A stretch of DNA of 64,000 nucleotides from Metapseudomonas otitidis (GCF_900111835.1 NZ_FOJP01000021.1:1-64000); one strand, 5' to 3'; positions 17,749-26,793 are shown, counted from the first letter of the stretch. Numbers and translations are program-made. The notes: generated from the letters alone by a model not told the origin.

Positions 17749-18185
17749 TGGCTGGCGGCGCGCACCAGTGACTGCGCGGTGAGGCCGGGCACGCCATAGG
17801 CGACGGCCTCCAGGCCACGGCTGCGGACGCGCTCCAGCAACAGGTCGAAGTCGCCATCACCGGAGGCGAGCACGATGCAGTCCGCCCTGTCGCAGGCGTC
17901 CAGCACGTCGATGGTGATGCCCACGTCCCAGTCGCCCTTGGCCGAGCCGTCGGCGCGCTGGATGAAGGGCTTGAGGCGGACCTGGAAGCCCAGGTTGCGG
18001 AGGATCTGCTGGAACTGCCGCTGGCGCGGGTCGCCACGGTCGATGGCGTAGGCGGTGGCCTCCACCAGGCAGCCCTGCTCCGACAGGCTGCGCCACAGGG
18101 CGCCGTAGTTGAAGTGGCAGCCGTAGACGTGGCGCACCGTGTAGTAGAGGTTCTGCACATCGGCGAACAGGGCGATCTTCTTCAC
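17712..18185 (-). CDS. NYN-domain (LabA/DUF88-like) putative ribonuclease
   Basis: 157 residues from a GTG at 18185 (VKKIALFADVQNLYYTVRHVYGCHFNYGALW). The PIN-like NYN fold shows its acidic residues in FADVQN, in GDWDVGITIDVLDACDRADCIVLASGDGDFDLLLERVRSRG, and in the C-terminal TAQSLVRAASHYVPID. LabA-type NYN domains are predicted metal-dependent RNA nucleases. The frame remains open upstream to 18338, but the GTG start has the family N-terminus and the extension does not. Its 3-prime end overlaps that of the Lrp-type gene on the other strand. Confidence 0.85.
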   Translation of the reverse strand: MKKIALFADVQNLYYTVRHVYGCHFNYGALWRSLSEQGCLVEATAYAIDRGDPRQRQFQQILRNLGFQVRLKPFIQRADGSAKGDWDVGITIDVLDACDRADCIVLASGDGDFDLLLERVRSRGLEAVAYGVPGLTAQSLVRAASHYVPIDGDLLLR

Positions 18186-18340
18186 GGGGAACCTCGGTGA
18201 ACAGCGGCAAGGGCGGCAGTATGCCAGCCCCCGGCGCCCTCGCGCCTGCCGAGTTGCCACCAGCCTGTGCACCGGGGGCTGACGGCACCCATAGGCGCGG
18301 GCAGAATCGCCCCTCTCGCCACGCAACGGACGGCACACCC

Positions 18341-18895
18341 ATGCACACCCCGGCAGCCCTGCTCATCATCGACCAGCAACGCGGTATCCAGCGGGTCGCC
18401 ACACCCCGCAACCACCCCGAGGCCGAAGCCCGCATGGCCGAACTCCTGGCCCTGTGGCGCCAACGCGGCTGGCCGCTGGTGCACATCCGCCACATCTCCC
18501 GCGACCCGGGCTCGGTGTTCGCTCCCGGCCAGGACGGCGCGCGCTTCCAGGACGCCTTCGAGCCCCGCGCGGACGAAGCCGTGCTGGAAAAGAACGTCAC
18601 CGATGCGTTTATCCACAGCCAGCTGGAACGCTGGCTGCACGTGCGCGGGCTGCGCGCGGTGGTGGTGGTCGGCGTCGCCAGCGAGAACTCGGTGGAAGCC
18701 ACGGCCCGCAGCGCCAGTTGCCTGGGCTTCGCCACCACGGTGGTCAGCGACGCCTGCTACACCTTCGCCAAGCCCGATTGGTCCGGCCGGCTGCGCACCG
18801 CCGAGGAGGTGCACGACATGGCCATGGCCAACCTCGCCAGGGAGTACGGCCGGGTGCTGGACTTCGCCACCCTGCTGGCGGAGCTGGGCGCATGA
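18341..18895 (+). CDS. Isochorismatase-family cysteine hydrolase
   Basis: 184 residues from the ATG at 18341 (MHTPAALLIIDQQRGIQ), which contains the first catalytic Asp of the family. A Lys follows in AVLEKNVTDAF and the region where the catalytic Cys normally sits reads VVVVGVASENSVEATARSASCLGFATTVVSDACYTF. In nicotinamidase-type enzymes the nucleophile lies in the G-x-x-x-[DN]xCV segment; here that place is GVASENSVEATAR with Ser instead of Cys, so classical catalysis is doubtful. The fold assignment is solid, the activity is not. Confidence 0.85.
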   Translation: MHTPAALLIIDQQRGIQRVATPRNHPEAEARMAELLALWRQRGWPLVHIRHISRDPGSVFAPGQDGARFQDAFEPRADEAVLEKNVTDAFIHSQLERWLHVRGLRAVVVVGVASENSVEATARSASCLGFATTVVSDACYTFAKPDWSGRLRTAEEVHDMAMANLAREYGRVLDFATLLAELGA

Positions 18896-19022
18896 TCGTC
18901 GCCCACCTGCCAACATCGGTTGCCGGAGGCCAACGCGCCAAAGCAGCGTGCCAGCGCGTTTTTGAGACGTTGCCGGGCATCGTCTAGAGTTCGTTTACAG
19001 CCCTGAATTTTGGCGCCCGTCG

Positions 19023-19685
19023 ATGAATCCCCTCCTCCTGCTGCGCGACTCCTGCTACTTCTTCAGCCGGCATGCCAGCCAGATCGCCCTGCTCTGCCTG
19101 CCGTTCATCCTGCTTGAGGCGCTGGTCCAGCAACTGGCCGCGCTGTGGTTCGAAGGCCCGACACCGGCGGCGGCGCAGCTGCTGATCCGGCTGTTCTTCT
19201 ACCCGATGTACACCGGTGCGCTGATCCTCTTCGTCGACAGCCGCAGCAGCGGCCTGCGCCTGCGCCGCCAGCAGCTCTGGGCCATGGCCCTGTGGCGCTG
19301 GCCGGGCTACGCGGTGCTGGCGGCCTTCACCACGTTACTGGTGATGCTCGGGTTGTCGCTGATGATCCTGCCGGGGCTGTGGATCATGAGCCGCCTGGCC
19401 TTTGCCGAACTGCTGCTGGTGATCAACGGCCTCGCCCCCATGGAGGCCATGAAGGAGAGCTACCGCATGACCGGCGGCCACTTCGTCACCGTCTTCTGCT
19501 GCCTGCTGCTGGCAGTGGGGCCGATGTGGGGCTTCGAGTGGTGGGTCGGCGCACAGCTCGGCGAACACCCCGATCCCCTCGGCAGCCTGATGGCCGACTG
19601 CCTCGACGCGGGCCTGCAGCTGTTCGCCAGCGTGCTGATGTACCGGCTGTTCAGCCTCCTGGCAGAGCCGGCAGCGGAACGCTGA
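19023..19685 (+). CDS. YciC-like (UPF0259) inner-membrane protein
   Basis: 220 residues with about six hydrophobic helices: QIALLCLPFILLEALVQQLAALW, LLIRLFFYPMYTGALILFVD, GYAVLAAFTTLLVMLGLSLMILPGLWIMSRLAFAELLL, TVFCCLLLAVGPMWGFEWWVG and LQLFASVLMYRLFSLL. The segment YRMTGGHFVTVF is characteristic of YciC/UPF0259 proteins, whose function is not known. It is a single gene with about 130 bp before it. Confidence 0.82.
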   Translation: MNPLLLLRDSCYFFSRHASQIALLCLPFILLEALVQQLAALWFEGPTPAAAQLLIRLFFYPMYTGALILFVDSRSSGLRLRRQQLWAMALWRWPGYAVLAAFTTLLVMLGLSLMILPGLWIMSRLAFAELLLVINGLAPMEAMKESYRMTGGHFVTVFCCLLLAVGPMWGFEWWVGAQLGEHPDPLGSLMADCLDAGLQLFASVLMYRLFSLLAEPAAER

Positions 19686-19696
19686 ACCCCGTTCGC

Positions 19697-19775
19697 AGGC
19701 CGTTGAAAAGCGCACCGGTGCAAAGCGGGAACGACCGAAGAGTGCGTTTCGACGCCGCTGGTTTTTCAACTGCCT
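19697..19775. repeat. Long inverted repeat between two genes
   Basis: AGGCCGTTGAAAA (19697-19709) and TTTTTCAACTGCCT (19762-19775) are near-perfect reverse complements separated by about 50 bp. They would give a stem of about 12 bp after transcription of either strand. This kind of TTTTCAAC/GTTGAAAA repeat is scattered in Pseudomonas intergenic DNA. It lies just before the ribosome-binding site of the VOC gene. Confidence 0.5.
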
Positions 19776-19812
19776 GCTAGGCTCGGTGGGTCCCCCTGAA
19801 GGAGAACCCGCC

Positions 19813-20232
19813 ATGGAAAGCAACCCGAGCATCCTTTCCCACGTATCCCTGGGCAGCAACGATTTCGACCGTGCCGTCGCCTTCTACGACCGGGTGCTGG
19901 CCACTCTCGGCTGCCGCCGTGTCGTCGAGCACCCCGGGGCGGTGGCCTACGGCCGCGAGTACCCGGAGTTCTGGATACAACGCCCCTACAACGGCGCCCC
20001 GGCCAGCGTCGGCAACGGCACCCACATCGGCTTCTTCGCCCCGGACCGTGAATCGGTGGACGCCTTCTACCAGGCCGCCATCGCCGCCGGTGCCCGCCCC
20101 GACGGCGCGCCGGGCCCGCGCGAGGAATACGGCGCGCCCTACTACGGCTGCTTCGTCCGCGACCTGGACGGGCACAAGGTGGAAGCGACGTTCTGGGACC
20201 TCAGCCAGGACTTCGAACTGGTGGTGGACTGA
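19813..20232 (+). CDS. VOC-superfamily (glyoxalase-like) protein
   Basis: 139 residues from the ATG at 19813, preceded by AAGGAGAA; an ATG 27 bp upstream lacks a ribosome-binding site. The start ILSHVSLGSNDFDRAVAFYDRVLATLGCRRV is the hallmark of the glyoxalase/bleomycin-resistance fold, and NGTHIGFFAPDRESVDAFYQAAIAAGARPDGAPG plus YYGCFVRDLDGHKVEATFWD complete it, with the metal-site positions His (SHVSLG), His (THIGF) and Glu (VEATFW). The natural substrate is unknown. Confidence 0.9.
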   Translation: MESNPSILSHVSLGSNDFDRAVAFYDRVLATLGCRRVVEHPGAVAYGREYPEFWIQRPYNGAPASVGNGTHIGFFAPDRESVDAFYQAAIAAGARPDGAPGPREEYGAPYYGCFVRDLDGHKVEATFWDLSQDFELVVD

Positions 20233-20236
20233 GCCT

Positions 20237-20998
20237 TCACTCCCGAGGCGGCTGGTAGCGCGCCGCCGCCCGCTGTATCCAGCCCTCCGCCTGCATCTGC
20301 TCCAGTGCCTTGGCAATGCGCTGGCGCTCCGCCGTCAATGGCCGCTGGCGGGAAAAGCCGATGTAGAGGTCGGTGCGTGCCTCGGGCTGGTAGGCGGTGC
20401 GCAGGATGCGCCCGGCCAGGTGCGGGTCACGCAGTTCGTAGTCCACCTGGCAATCCGTGCCGATCACCACCTGCAAGCGCCCGAGGGCGAGCATCTGCAG
20501 CAGCTGCGCCTCGTTGTTCACGCCGAACTTGGCCAGGTTCCGGTCCGAGTCGAAGGGCTCGAAGTAGGCGGACTCCAGCACGAAACCGATGGTGGGCCCC
20601 TTGAGGTCCGCGTAGTGGCGGATGCGCGGCGCCACCTCCGGCGAGGCATACAGGCGCGGCGCGCAGGCGTAGTAAGGCTGGGCCAGGTAGTCGATGTAGC
20701 GCTCGCGTTCCGGGGTGCGCGCCAGCCCGGTCATCAGGTCGGCGGTGCCACCCTGCAGCGCCGCCAGGCCCCGGGCCCAGGGCGCGCGCTGCACCTCGAA
20801 GTGCAGCCCGGTGCGCCGCTCGAGCTCTGCCAGCAGGTCCATGTCCAGGCCGGTGATGCGCCCGTTCTCCCCTTCGATGCGAAAAGGCGGCCAGTAATCG
20901 GTCATCACCCGCAACGGCGGCGGCTCGTCGGCCAGCAGCGGGCCGGCCAGCAACAGGGCCAGGCTCATGGCGAGGAAGGGTGAAACGAACTTGCGCAT
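20237..20998 (-). CDS. Periplasmic solute-binding protein of the amino-acid type
   Basis: 253 residues from the ATG at 20998; the frame remains open for 1.2 kb upstream but that lies antisense to the next gene. A signal peptide (FVSPFLAMSLALLLAGPLLA) precedes an SBP_bac_3 domain: LRVMTDYWPPFRIEGENGRITGLDMDLLAELERRTGLHFEVQRAPWARGLAALQGGTADLMTGLARTPER. No permease or ATPase gene is next to it. Such orphan binding proteins may serve a distant ABC transporter or act as a sensor partner. The start of the divergent nuclease-like gene is about 210 bp away. Confidence 0.88.
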   Translation of the reverse strand: MRKFVSPFLAMSLALLLAGPLLADEPPPLRVMTDYWPPFRIEGENGRITGLDMDLLAELERRTGLHFEVQRAPWARGLAALQGGTADLMTGLARTPERERYIDYLAQPYYACAPRLYASPEVAPRIRHYADLKGPTIGFVLESAYFEPFDSDRNLAKFGVNNEAQLLQMLALGRLQVVIGTDCQVDYELRDPHLAGRILRTAYQPEARTDLYIGFSRQRPLTAERQRIAKALEQMQAEGWIQRAAARYQPPRE

Positions 20999-21211
20999 GC
21001 CGGCTCCCGGGAACGAACGCAGCGGCAAAGCCTGCAATTCCCTTGCCGTTCGGCTCGGCCTCGAATGCTGGAGGATAACCTCCGGCCGGCCCGATCGGCC
21101 GCTGCACAGCGGCCTGGGCACCCTGAAGCATAGCCGCTGGCCTTCGCTTCGCTGGGCCGCCGGATGGGCCTCGGGTATGCTGCCCCGCTCATGCCCAGCC
21201 AGCCCGGACCG

Positions 21212-22255
21212 ATGCCCACCTTCCTGCGCCGTCTCCTGCTCTGCCTGCTGGTCGTCGGCGTCGGCCTGGCGGCGCTGGCCTATGTACTGACCTGGCACCC
21301 CGCCCCGCGCGAGGCGTTGCCGGTGGCCTGCAGCGCCGACACCCCGCCGCTGCGACAGGGCCAGGCCGTGAAGGTGATGACCTGGAACCTCCAGGCTCTG
21401 GCCGGCACCCGCCTCACTTTCGCCCACGACCTCACCGACCGCGACGACGCCACCCACCACCTGACCCCCGCCGACCTGGCCTACAGCCTGGACGAGGCGG
21501 TGCGGGTGATCCGCGATGAGCAGGCCGACGTGGTGCTGCTGCAAGAGCTGCAGGACGGCGCCCGCGCCAGCGCCTTCCAGGACCAGGCCGCCCTGCTCGC
21601 CGAGCGCCTCGCCGACCTCTACCCCTGCAGCACACGGACCTTCTACTGGAAGGCCGCCTTCGTGCCCGACCCCGCCGTGCTGGGCAGCGTCGGCACCCAG
21701 CTGGTCATGCTCAGCCGGGTTCGCCTGGACGCCGCCGAGCGGCTGCAACTGCCCGAGGCCGGCGGCCTGTTCGGGCCCAAGGCGGCGCTGCTGCTGGGCC
21801 ATTTGGCGGTCCAGGGCGGCGGCCGCCTGGCATTGCTCACCACCCACCTGGACGACGGCCAGGGCGACGCCGCGCTGCCGGAGCGGCAGGTGGCCATGGT
21901 TCGCAGCGTGCTGGATGAGCTGGAGAACCGGCAGCAGCCCTGGGTACTGGGCGGCGACCTGAACCAGGCGCCACCGCTGGCGGTACGTCGACAGGGCGAA
22001 CGCGATGCACTGGAGCCGCTGTGGAACCGCTACCCGCTGGTGCCGTCGCGCCAGGCCAGCCAGGCCGACAGCGACGGGCAGTGGGCCACCCGCTTCCCGC
22101 AGCCGGACAGCGGCAGCGGCGAAACCCTCGACTACCTGCTGCACAGCCCACGCCTGGCATTGCTGGATGCGCGGGTGCGCAACGCGGACACCCGGCGCAT
22201 CGCCGATCACCTGCCGCTGGTGCTGCGGGTGCTGCTGCCACCCGCCGCGCCCTGA
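21212..22255 (+). CDS. Membrane-anchored endonuclease/exonuclease/phosphatase-family protein
   Basis: 347 residues from the ATG at 21212 (MPTFLRRLLLCLLVVGVGLAALAYVL), an N-terminal membrane anchor or signal. ATGs at 21164 and 21191 in frame are alternatives. The EEP fold shows KVMTWNLQALAG (Asn of motif I), VVLLQELQDG (metal-binding Glu), LALLTTHLDDGQG, PWVLGGDLNQAPP and RRIADHLPLVL with the final Asp-His. The family includes nucleases, sphingomyelinases and inositol phosphatases; the position of the membrane anchor suggests action in the periplasm. The substrate is unknown. Confidence 0.88.
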   Translation: MPTFLRRLLLCLLVVGVGLAALAYVLTWHPAPREALPVACSADTPPLRQGQAVKVMTWNLQALAGTRLTFAHDLTDRDDATHHLTPADLAYSLDEAVRVIRDEQADVVLLQELQDGARASAFQDQAALLAERLADLYPCSTRTFYWKAAFVPDPAVLGSVGTQLVMLSRVRLDAAERLQLPEAGGLFGPKAALLLGHLAVQGGGRLALLTTHLDDGQGDAALPERQVAMVRSVLDELENRQQPWVLGGDLNQAPPLAVRRQGERDALEPLWNRYPLVPSRQASQADSDGQWATRFPQPDSGSGETLDYLLHSPRLALLDARVRNADTRRIADHLPLVLRVLLPPAAP

Positions 22256-24772
22256 TCAGCGCCGGGGCTTGGCGCGCGCGGTCGGCTCGGCCACCAGCGG
22301 GTCGTCAGGCCAGTAGTGCTTGGGGTAGCGCCCCTTGAGGTCCTTCTTCACATCCGCGTAGGTGGTGCGCCAGAAGCTCGCCAGGTCCTGGGTGACCTGC
22401 ACCGGGCGGTGCGCCGGGGACAGCAGGTGCAGCTTCACCACCTGGCGGCCACCGGCAATGCGCGGGGTGTCGGCCAGGCCGAACAGCTCCTGCAGGCGCA
22501 CGGCAAGCACCGGCGGCTCCTCGTTGTAGTCCAGGCGGATCGACGAGCCCGAGGGCACTGCCAGGGTGCGCGGGGCCAGTTCGTCCAGGCGCTGGGGCAA
22601 GGGCCAGGGCAGCAGGCCGGTGAGGATGCCGGCCAGGTCCAGGTTGGCGAAGTGGGCCAGGCGGTTGACCTTGCCCAGCCAGGGGCCGAGCCAGTCGTCC
22701 AGGCTCGCCAGCAAGGCGGCATCGCTGACATCCGGCCAGTCGCTGCTGCCGCGCTCGGCCAGGTCCAGCCGGCGCAACAGGGCGATGCGCGCCTGCCATT
22801 GGCGCAGCTCAGGGGTCCAGGGCAGCAGTTCCAAGCCCTTGCGCCGCACCAGGGCCACCAGGGCGCGGGTGCGGGCGGCTTCGTCCAGCCCGGCCAGGGG
22901 CTCGCGGGCCAGCACCAGTTCGCCGACCCGACGCTGGCGTTCGGCGCGCATCACGCCCTCGCGCTCGTCCCAGTCCAGCACGTCCAGGGTGCCGACCTGT
23001 TCGGCCAGCGGCCCCTCGAACAGCGCCGGGTCCAGCTCGGCGGCCAGGTAGATGCGCTCCTCCCGCTGACCCTGGCGGCTGCCGAGGTCGGCGATCACCA
23101 GCCAGGGGCACTTCATCAGCGCATCGGGTTCGGTGAACAGCGCCGCGCGGCCATTGGCCAGGCGGTACTCACCGCCGCCCGCGCGCCGCTGCTGGGCCAC
23201 GCGGTCGGGGTAGGCGAAGGCCAGCAGGCAGCCCAGCCAGCGTGGATGCTCCGGGTCGGCCACGGCCTCGCCGGGCTGCCCGCGCAGGTAGCTGCGGAAC
23301 TGCCGGGCCAGCTGCCGGGCACGTTGCACGCCGCCCCGGGCGCCACGTGCGGCCGGGCTTTCACCGGCCAGCAGGGCCAGGCGGCTGTGCAGGTCGGCAC
23401 CGCCGCCACGGAGGATGTCGCGCTCCCCCAGCAACGCCGCCACGTCGCACGCCAGCGCACCCAGGCCGAGGGCCTGGCCGCGCAGCAGCAGGTGGGCGAT
23501 GCGCGGGTGGGCCGGCAGCTCGGCCATGGCCTGGCCGTGGCGGGTCAGGCTGCCCTGCCCGTCCAGCGCGCCCAGCCGCTGCAACAGGTCGCGGCCCTGG
23601 GCGAAGGCCGCCGCCGGCGGCAGGTCGAGCCAGGCCAGCTCGCCGGGCTCCACGCCCCAGCGCGCCAGTTGCAGGGCCAGGCCGGTGAGGTCGGCCTGGA
23701 GGATTTCCGCCGTGCCGTAGGCCGGCAGCTGGTCGTGCTGGGTCTCCGACCACAGCCGGTAGCACACGCCGGGCTCCAGGCGGCCGGCACGACCGGCGCG
23801 CTGAATGGCGGAGGCGCGAGCGATGCGCTGGGTGTCGAGACGGGTCATGCCGCTGGCCGGGTCGAAACGCGGTACCCGTTCCAGGCCGGCGTCCACCACC
23901 ACGCGCACGCCGTCGATGGTCAGGCTGGTCTCGGCGATGTTGGTGGCCAGCACCACCTTGCGCGTGCCGGCCGGCGCCGGCTCGATGGCGGCGCGCTGGG
24001 CGGCCAGGTCCAGCTCGCCGTGCAGCGGGCAGAGGAGGATGTCATCACGCCCGGCCAGGGCCTCGCCGAGCTGCTCGGCCACCCGGCGGATCTCGCCCTG
24101 CCCGGGGAGGAACACCAGCAGGCTGCCGGGCTCGTCGGCCAGGGCCTGCAACACGGTCTGCACCACCCGGGGCTCCAGGTGCTCACCCGGCTGGCTGGCG
24201 CGCCCCCAGCGCACCTCCACCGGGTGCATGCGGCCTTCGCTGCGCACCACCGGGGCGTCGTCGAGCAGCCGCGACAGGCGCTCGCCCTCCAGGGTGGCGG
24301 ACATCAGCAGCACCTTCAGCGGCTCATCGCGCAGCAGCGCGCGGCCGTTGAGGGTCAGCGCCAGGGCCAGGTCGGCATCCAGGCTGCGCTCGTGGAATTC
24401 GTCGAAGATCACCAGGCCGACGCCCTCCAGCGCCGGGTCGTCCTGCAGGCGCCGGGCGAGGATGCCTTCGGTCACCACCTCGATGCGGGTGCGCGGGCCG
24501 ACCTTCGACTCCAGGCGGATGCGGTAGCCCACCCGCTCACCGACGCCCTCGCCCAGCTCGGCGGCCAGGCGCTCGGCGGCGGCGCGGGCGGCCAGCCGGC
24601 GCGGCTCCAGCATGAGGATGGTTTGCCCGGCGAGCCAGGGCTCGTCCAGCAGGGCAAGGGGGACGCGGGTGGTCTTGCCCGCGCCGGGCGGGGCTTCGAG
24701 CACCGCCTCGTGGCGACAGGCCAATGCCTCGCGCAGGGCGGGCAGTACGGCATCGATGGGAAGTGGATTCAT
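22256..24772 (-). CDS. hrpB: ATP-dependent helicase HrpB
   Basis: 838 residues, the usual size of the DEAH-type helicase HrpB. Walker A is EAPPGAGKTTRVPLALL (about residue 27), DEFH occurs in LVIFDEFHERSLDADLALAL (about 123), SAT is in VLLMSATLEGE, and motif VI is QRAGRAGRLEPGVCYRL (about 330). The C-terminal HrpB-specific region ends LASFWRTTYADVKKDLKGRYPKHYWPDDPL, which is a strong family tag. Its physiological RNA target is not well known. The gene ends just after the convergent nuclease-like gene, with no gap. Confidence 0.95.
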   Translation of the reverse strand: MNPLPIDAVLPALREALACRHEAVLEAPPGAGKTTRVPLALLDEPWLAGQTILMLEPRRLAARAAAERLAAELGEGVGERVGYRIRLESKVGPRTRIEVVTEGILARRLQDDPALEGVGLVIFDEFHERSLDADLALALTLNGRALLRDEPLKVLLMSATLEGERLSRLLDDAPVVRSEGRMHPVEVRWGRASQPGEHLEPRVVQTVLQALADEPGSLLVFLPGQGEIRRVAEQLGEALAGRDDILLCPLHGELDLAAQRAAIEPAPAGTRKVVLATNIAETSLTIDGVRVVVDAGLERVPRFDPASGMTRLDTQRIARASAIQRAGRAGRLEPGVCYRLWSETQHDQLPAYGTAEILQADLTGLALQLARWGVEPGELAWLDLPPAAAFAQGRDLLQRLGALDGQGSLTRHGQAMAELPAHPRIAHLLLRGQALGLGALACDVAALLGERDILRGGGADLHSRLALLAGESPAARGARGGVQRARQLARQFRSYLRGQPGEAVADPEHPRWLGCLLAFAYPDRVAQQRRAGGGEYRLANGRAALFTEPDALMKCPWLVIADLGSRQGQREERIYLAAELDPALFEGPLAEQVGTLDVLDWDEREGVMRAERQRRVGELVLAREPLAGLDEAARTRALVALVRRKGLELLPWTPELRQWQARIALLRRLDLAERGSSDWPDVSDAALLASLDDWLGPWLGKVNRLAHFANLDLAGILTGLLPWPLPQRLDELAPRTLAVPSGSSIRLDYNEEPPVLAVRLQELFGLADTPRIAGGRQVVKLHLLSPAHRPVQVTQDLASFWRTTYADVKKDLKGRYPKHYWPDDPLVAEPTARAKPRR

Positions 24773-24901
24773 GGGGGCTCCAACGCAGGGCGGCGATTAT
24801 AGCGGCGAACCGCCAGCCCTTTCGTGTGGTCTCAGGTGTGCTTCAGGTTTTGCCCCGAACGCCTTGGTATAGTGACGCCATTTTTCTGCATGGAGCCGTA
24901 T

Positions 24902-25321
24902 ATGCGCCTGAAAACCCGCCTGATCGGCGGCGCCGTCGCCGCCGCGCTGCTGACCCAGTTGACCGCCTGCGGCACGCTGTTCTTCCCGGATCGCCGTGGC
25001 CAGATCGAAGGCAAGATCGACCCGGTGGTGGCCGCGCTGAACGCCATCGGCGTGCTGTTCTACGTGATCCCTGGCCTGATCGCCTTCGGCGTGGACTTCG
25101 CCACCGGCGCCATCTACCTGCCGGGCAACGAGACCGCCCACGTCGCCCCCGAGCGCCTGGGCGAGGCCATCGGCAGCGACGGCCAGGTCGACAACGCCCG
25201 CCTGAAGGCGATCATCGAGCAGGACACCGGCCGCAACCTGCCGCTGGACGACCCGCGCCTGATCCGCCACGCCGGCAGCCTGGAACAGCTGGCCGCCTAC
25301 GGCCTGGCCCCGGCGGCCTGA
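24902..25321 (+). CDS. Small lipoprotein of unknown function
   Basis: 139 residues from the ATG at 24902. The signal peptide ends in the lipobox LTAC (AALLTQLTACGTLF), so the mature protein starts at Cys23 and is anchored in a membrane. A second hydrophobic stretch (IGVLFYVIPGLIAFGVDFATGAIYLPG) follows, then a hydrophilic C-terminal domain. The combination YVIPGLIAF(G)VDF(A)TGAIYLP is shared by a widespread family of Pseudomonas lipoproteins without known role; some databases misname them polyribonucleotide nucleotidyltransferase. The next gene follows after one base. Confidence 0.8.
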   Translation: MRLKTRLIGGAVAAALLTQLTACGTLFFPDRRGQIEGKIDPVVAALNAIGVLFYVIPGLIAFGVDFATGAIYLPGNETAHVAPERLGEAIGSDGQVDNARLKAIIEQDTGRNLPLDDPRLIRHAGSLEQLAAYGLAPAA

Positions 25322-25322
25322 C

Positions 25323-25826
25323 ATGCGCGCCCTCGCCAGCCACCACGACCGGCTCCTGGCCTACCACGGGTGGGCCAACCGGCGTCTGCTGGCGAGCCTG
25401 GAGGGCCTCGACGAGGCCCGCTACCGCGCGGATTGCGGGCTGTTCTTCGGCTCCATCCACACCACCCTGAACCACATCGCCGTGGCCGACCGCATCTGGT
25501 TCGCCCGGGTGCTGCACCTGCCACGCCCCTTCGAGCGCCTGGATGCCGAGGCCGCGCCGGACCGCGCCGGGCTGGCCGCCGTGCTGGCCGAAGGCGTGGG
25601 CCTGTGGCGGGCCTGGCTGGCGGGGCAGGACGACAACGGCCTGCTGGCGCCCCTGGAGTACCGCAACCAGGCCGGCGAGCGCTTCCAGCGCAGCCACACC
25701 GAGATCCTCGCCCACCTGGTCAACCACGGGACCCACCATCGGGGCCAGGTCACCGCCGCCATGAGCGCCCTCGGCCTGGACACCCCGGTCCTGGACCTCC
25801 TCTACTACACGCCGAAGCAGCCATGA
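25323..25826 (+). CDS. DinB-family protein
   Basis: 167 residues: LLAYHGWANRRLLASLEGLDEARYRADCGLFFGSIHTTLNHIAVADRIWFARVL carries the first metal-binding His (TTLNHI) of the DinB four-helix fold, and TEILAHLVNHGTHHRGQVTAAMSALG carries the other two (HGTHHRGQ). DinB/YfiT-type proteins bind a divalent metal and often act as thiol-dependent transferases or hydrolases. The stop overlaps the CDF start (ATGA), indicating coupled translation. Confidence 0.88.
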   Translation: MRALASHHDRLLAYHGWANRRLLASLEGLDEARYRADCGLFFGSIHTTLNHIAVADRIWFARVLHLPRPFERLDAEAAPDRAGLAAVLAEGVGLWRAWLAGQDDNGLLAPLEYRNQAGERFQRSHTEILAHLVNHGTHHRGQVTAAMSALGLDTPVLDLLYYTPKQP

Positions 25827-26710
25827 CCACACCGGAACACCACGCCCGCCTGCTGCGCCAGGTCACCGCCGCCTCCCTCTCGGTCGCCCTCACCCTGGTG
25901 CTGGCCAAGGCCGTGGCCTGGTGGCTGAGCGGCTCGGTCAGCCTGCTGGCCGGCCTGACCGACTCGCTGCTGGACAGCGCCGCCTCCTTCCTCAACCTTT
26001 TGGCGGTGCGTTTCGCCCTGAAGCCGGCGGACGACGACCACCACTACGGCCACGGCAAGGCGGAATCCCTGGCGGGCCTGGCCCAGGCGCTGTTCATCGC
26101 CGCCAGCGCCGTGCTGGTGGGCCTGCAGGCGGTGGAGCAGATCCGCGACCCGCAGCCCCTCGGCGCCCAGGCGCTGGGCATCGCGGTGATGCTGCTGTCG
26201 CTGGTGCTGACCATTGCGCTGCTGGCCTTCCAGCGGCACGTTATCCGCATCACCCACTCCACCGCCGTGCGCGCCGATTCCCTGCACTACCGCTCGGACC
26301 TGCTGCTCAACAGCAGCATCCTGCTGGCGCTGGTGCTCACCAGCCTGGGCTGGGACCAGGTGGACGGGTTGTTCGGCCTGGGCATCGCCGCCTACATCCT
26401 GTGGAGCGCCATCGGCATCGCCCGGGAATCCATCGGCGTGCTGATGGACCAGGAGATCGACCCCGACGTGGGCGAGCACATGCACCAGCTGGCCTGTGGC
26501 GTGCCCGGCGTGCTCGGCGCCCATGACCTGCGCACCCGTGTCTCCGGCCACCACTGGTACGTGCAGCTGCACCTGGAGCTGCCCGGCGAGATGCCGCTGT
26601 CCGAAGCCCACGCGCTGTGCGTGCAGGTGGAGGACGCCATCCGCGACGCCTACCCGCGCGCCGACGTGCTGGTCCATGCCGACCCCATCGAGGTGGTCAA
26701 GGGCCACTAG
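25823..26710 (+). CDS. Cation diffusion facilitator (FieF/YiiP-type metal exporter)
   Basis: 295 residues from the ATG at 25823, overlapping the DinB stop. Five to six membrane helices are followed by a cytoplasmic domain. The binding-site motif in helix 2 is LLAGLTDSLLDSAASFLNLLA (Asp pair), YGHGKAESLAGLAQALF lies in the loop, and the second metal-site helix has TAVRADSLHYRSDLLLNSS. The end carries histidine-rich GAHDLRTRVSGHHWYVQLHLELPG. FieF/YiiP homologues export Zn(II) or Fe(II) by proton antiport across the inner membrane; here the metal is not known. The upstream DinB-type gene is cotranscribed. Confidence 0.93.
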   Translation: MTTPEHHARLLRQVTAASLSVALTLVLAKAVAWWLSGSVSLLAGLTDSLLDSAASFLNLLAVRFALKPADDDHHYGHGKAESLAGLAQALFIAASAVLVGLQAVEQIRDPQPLGAQALGIAVMLLSLVLTIALLAFQRHVIRITHSTAVRADSLHYRSDLLLNSSILLALVLTSLGWDQVDGLFGLGIAAYILWSAIGIARESIGVLMDQEIDPDVGEHMHQLACGVPGVLGAHDLRTRVSGHHWYVQLHLELPGEMPLSEAHALCVQVEDAIRDAYPRADVLVHADPIEVVKGH

Positions 26711-26760
26711 ACGGCCTCGCTGCACCAGCGGCCCATCTCCATCCCCAAACTGCAGGCATA

Positions 26761-26793
26761 AAAAAAGGAGGCCCGTTCCATGGGCCTCCTCTC
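26761..26793 (-). terminator. Orphan intrinsic terminator on the minus strand
   Basis: Read on the minus strand, AGGAGGCCCATG pairs with CGGGCCTCCT over about 9 bp and TTTTTTT follows. On the plus strand the hairpin lacks a T-tract, so it is not a good terminator for the CDF gene. No annotated minus-strand gene exists between it and 27075. It may end a short unannotated transcript starting in the gap upstream of the Lrp-type gene. Confidence 0.7.

Noticed and set aside
22316-24802. An 828-codon open frame on the plus strand opposite hrpB
   Set aside because: HrpB has every expected helicase motif and family-specific C-terminus; the mirror frame does not resemble a protein.
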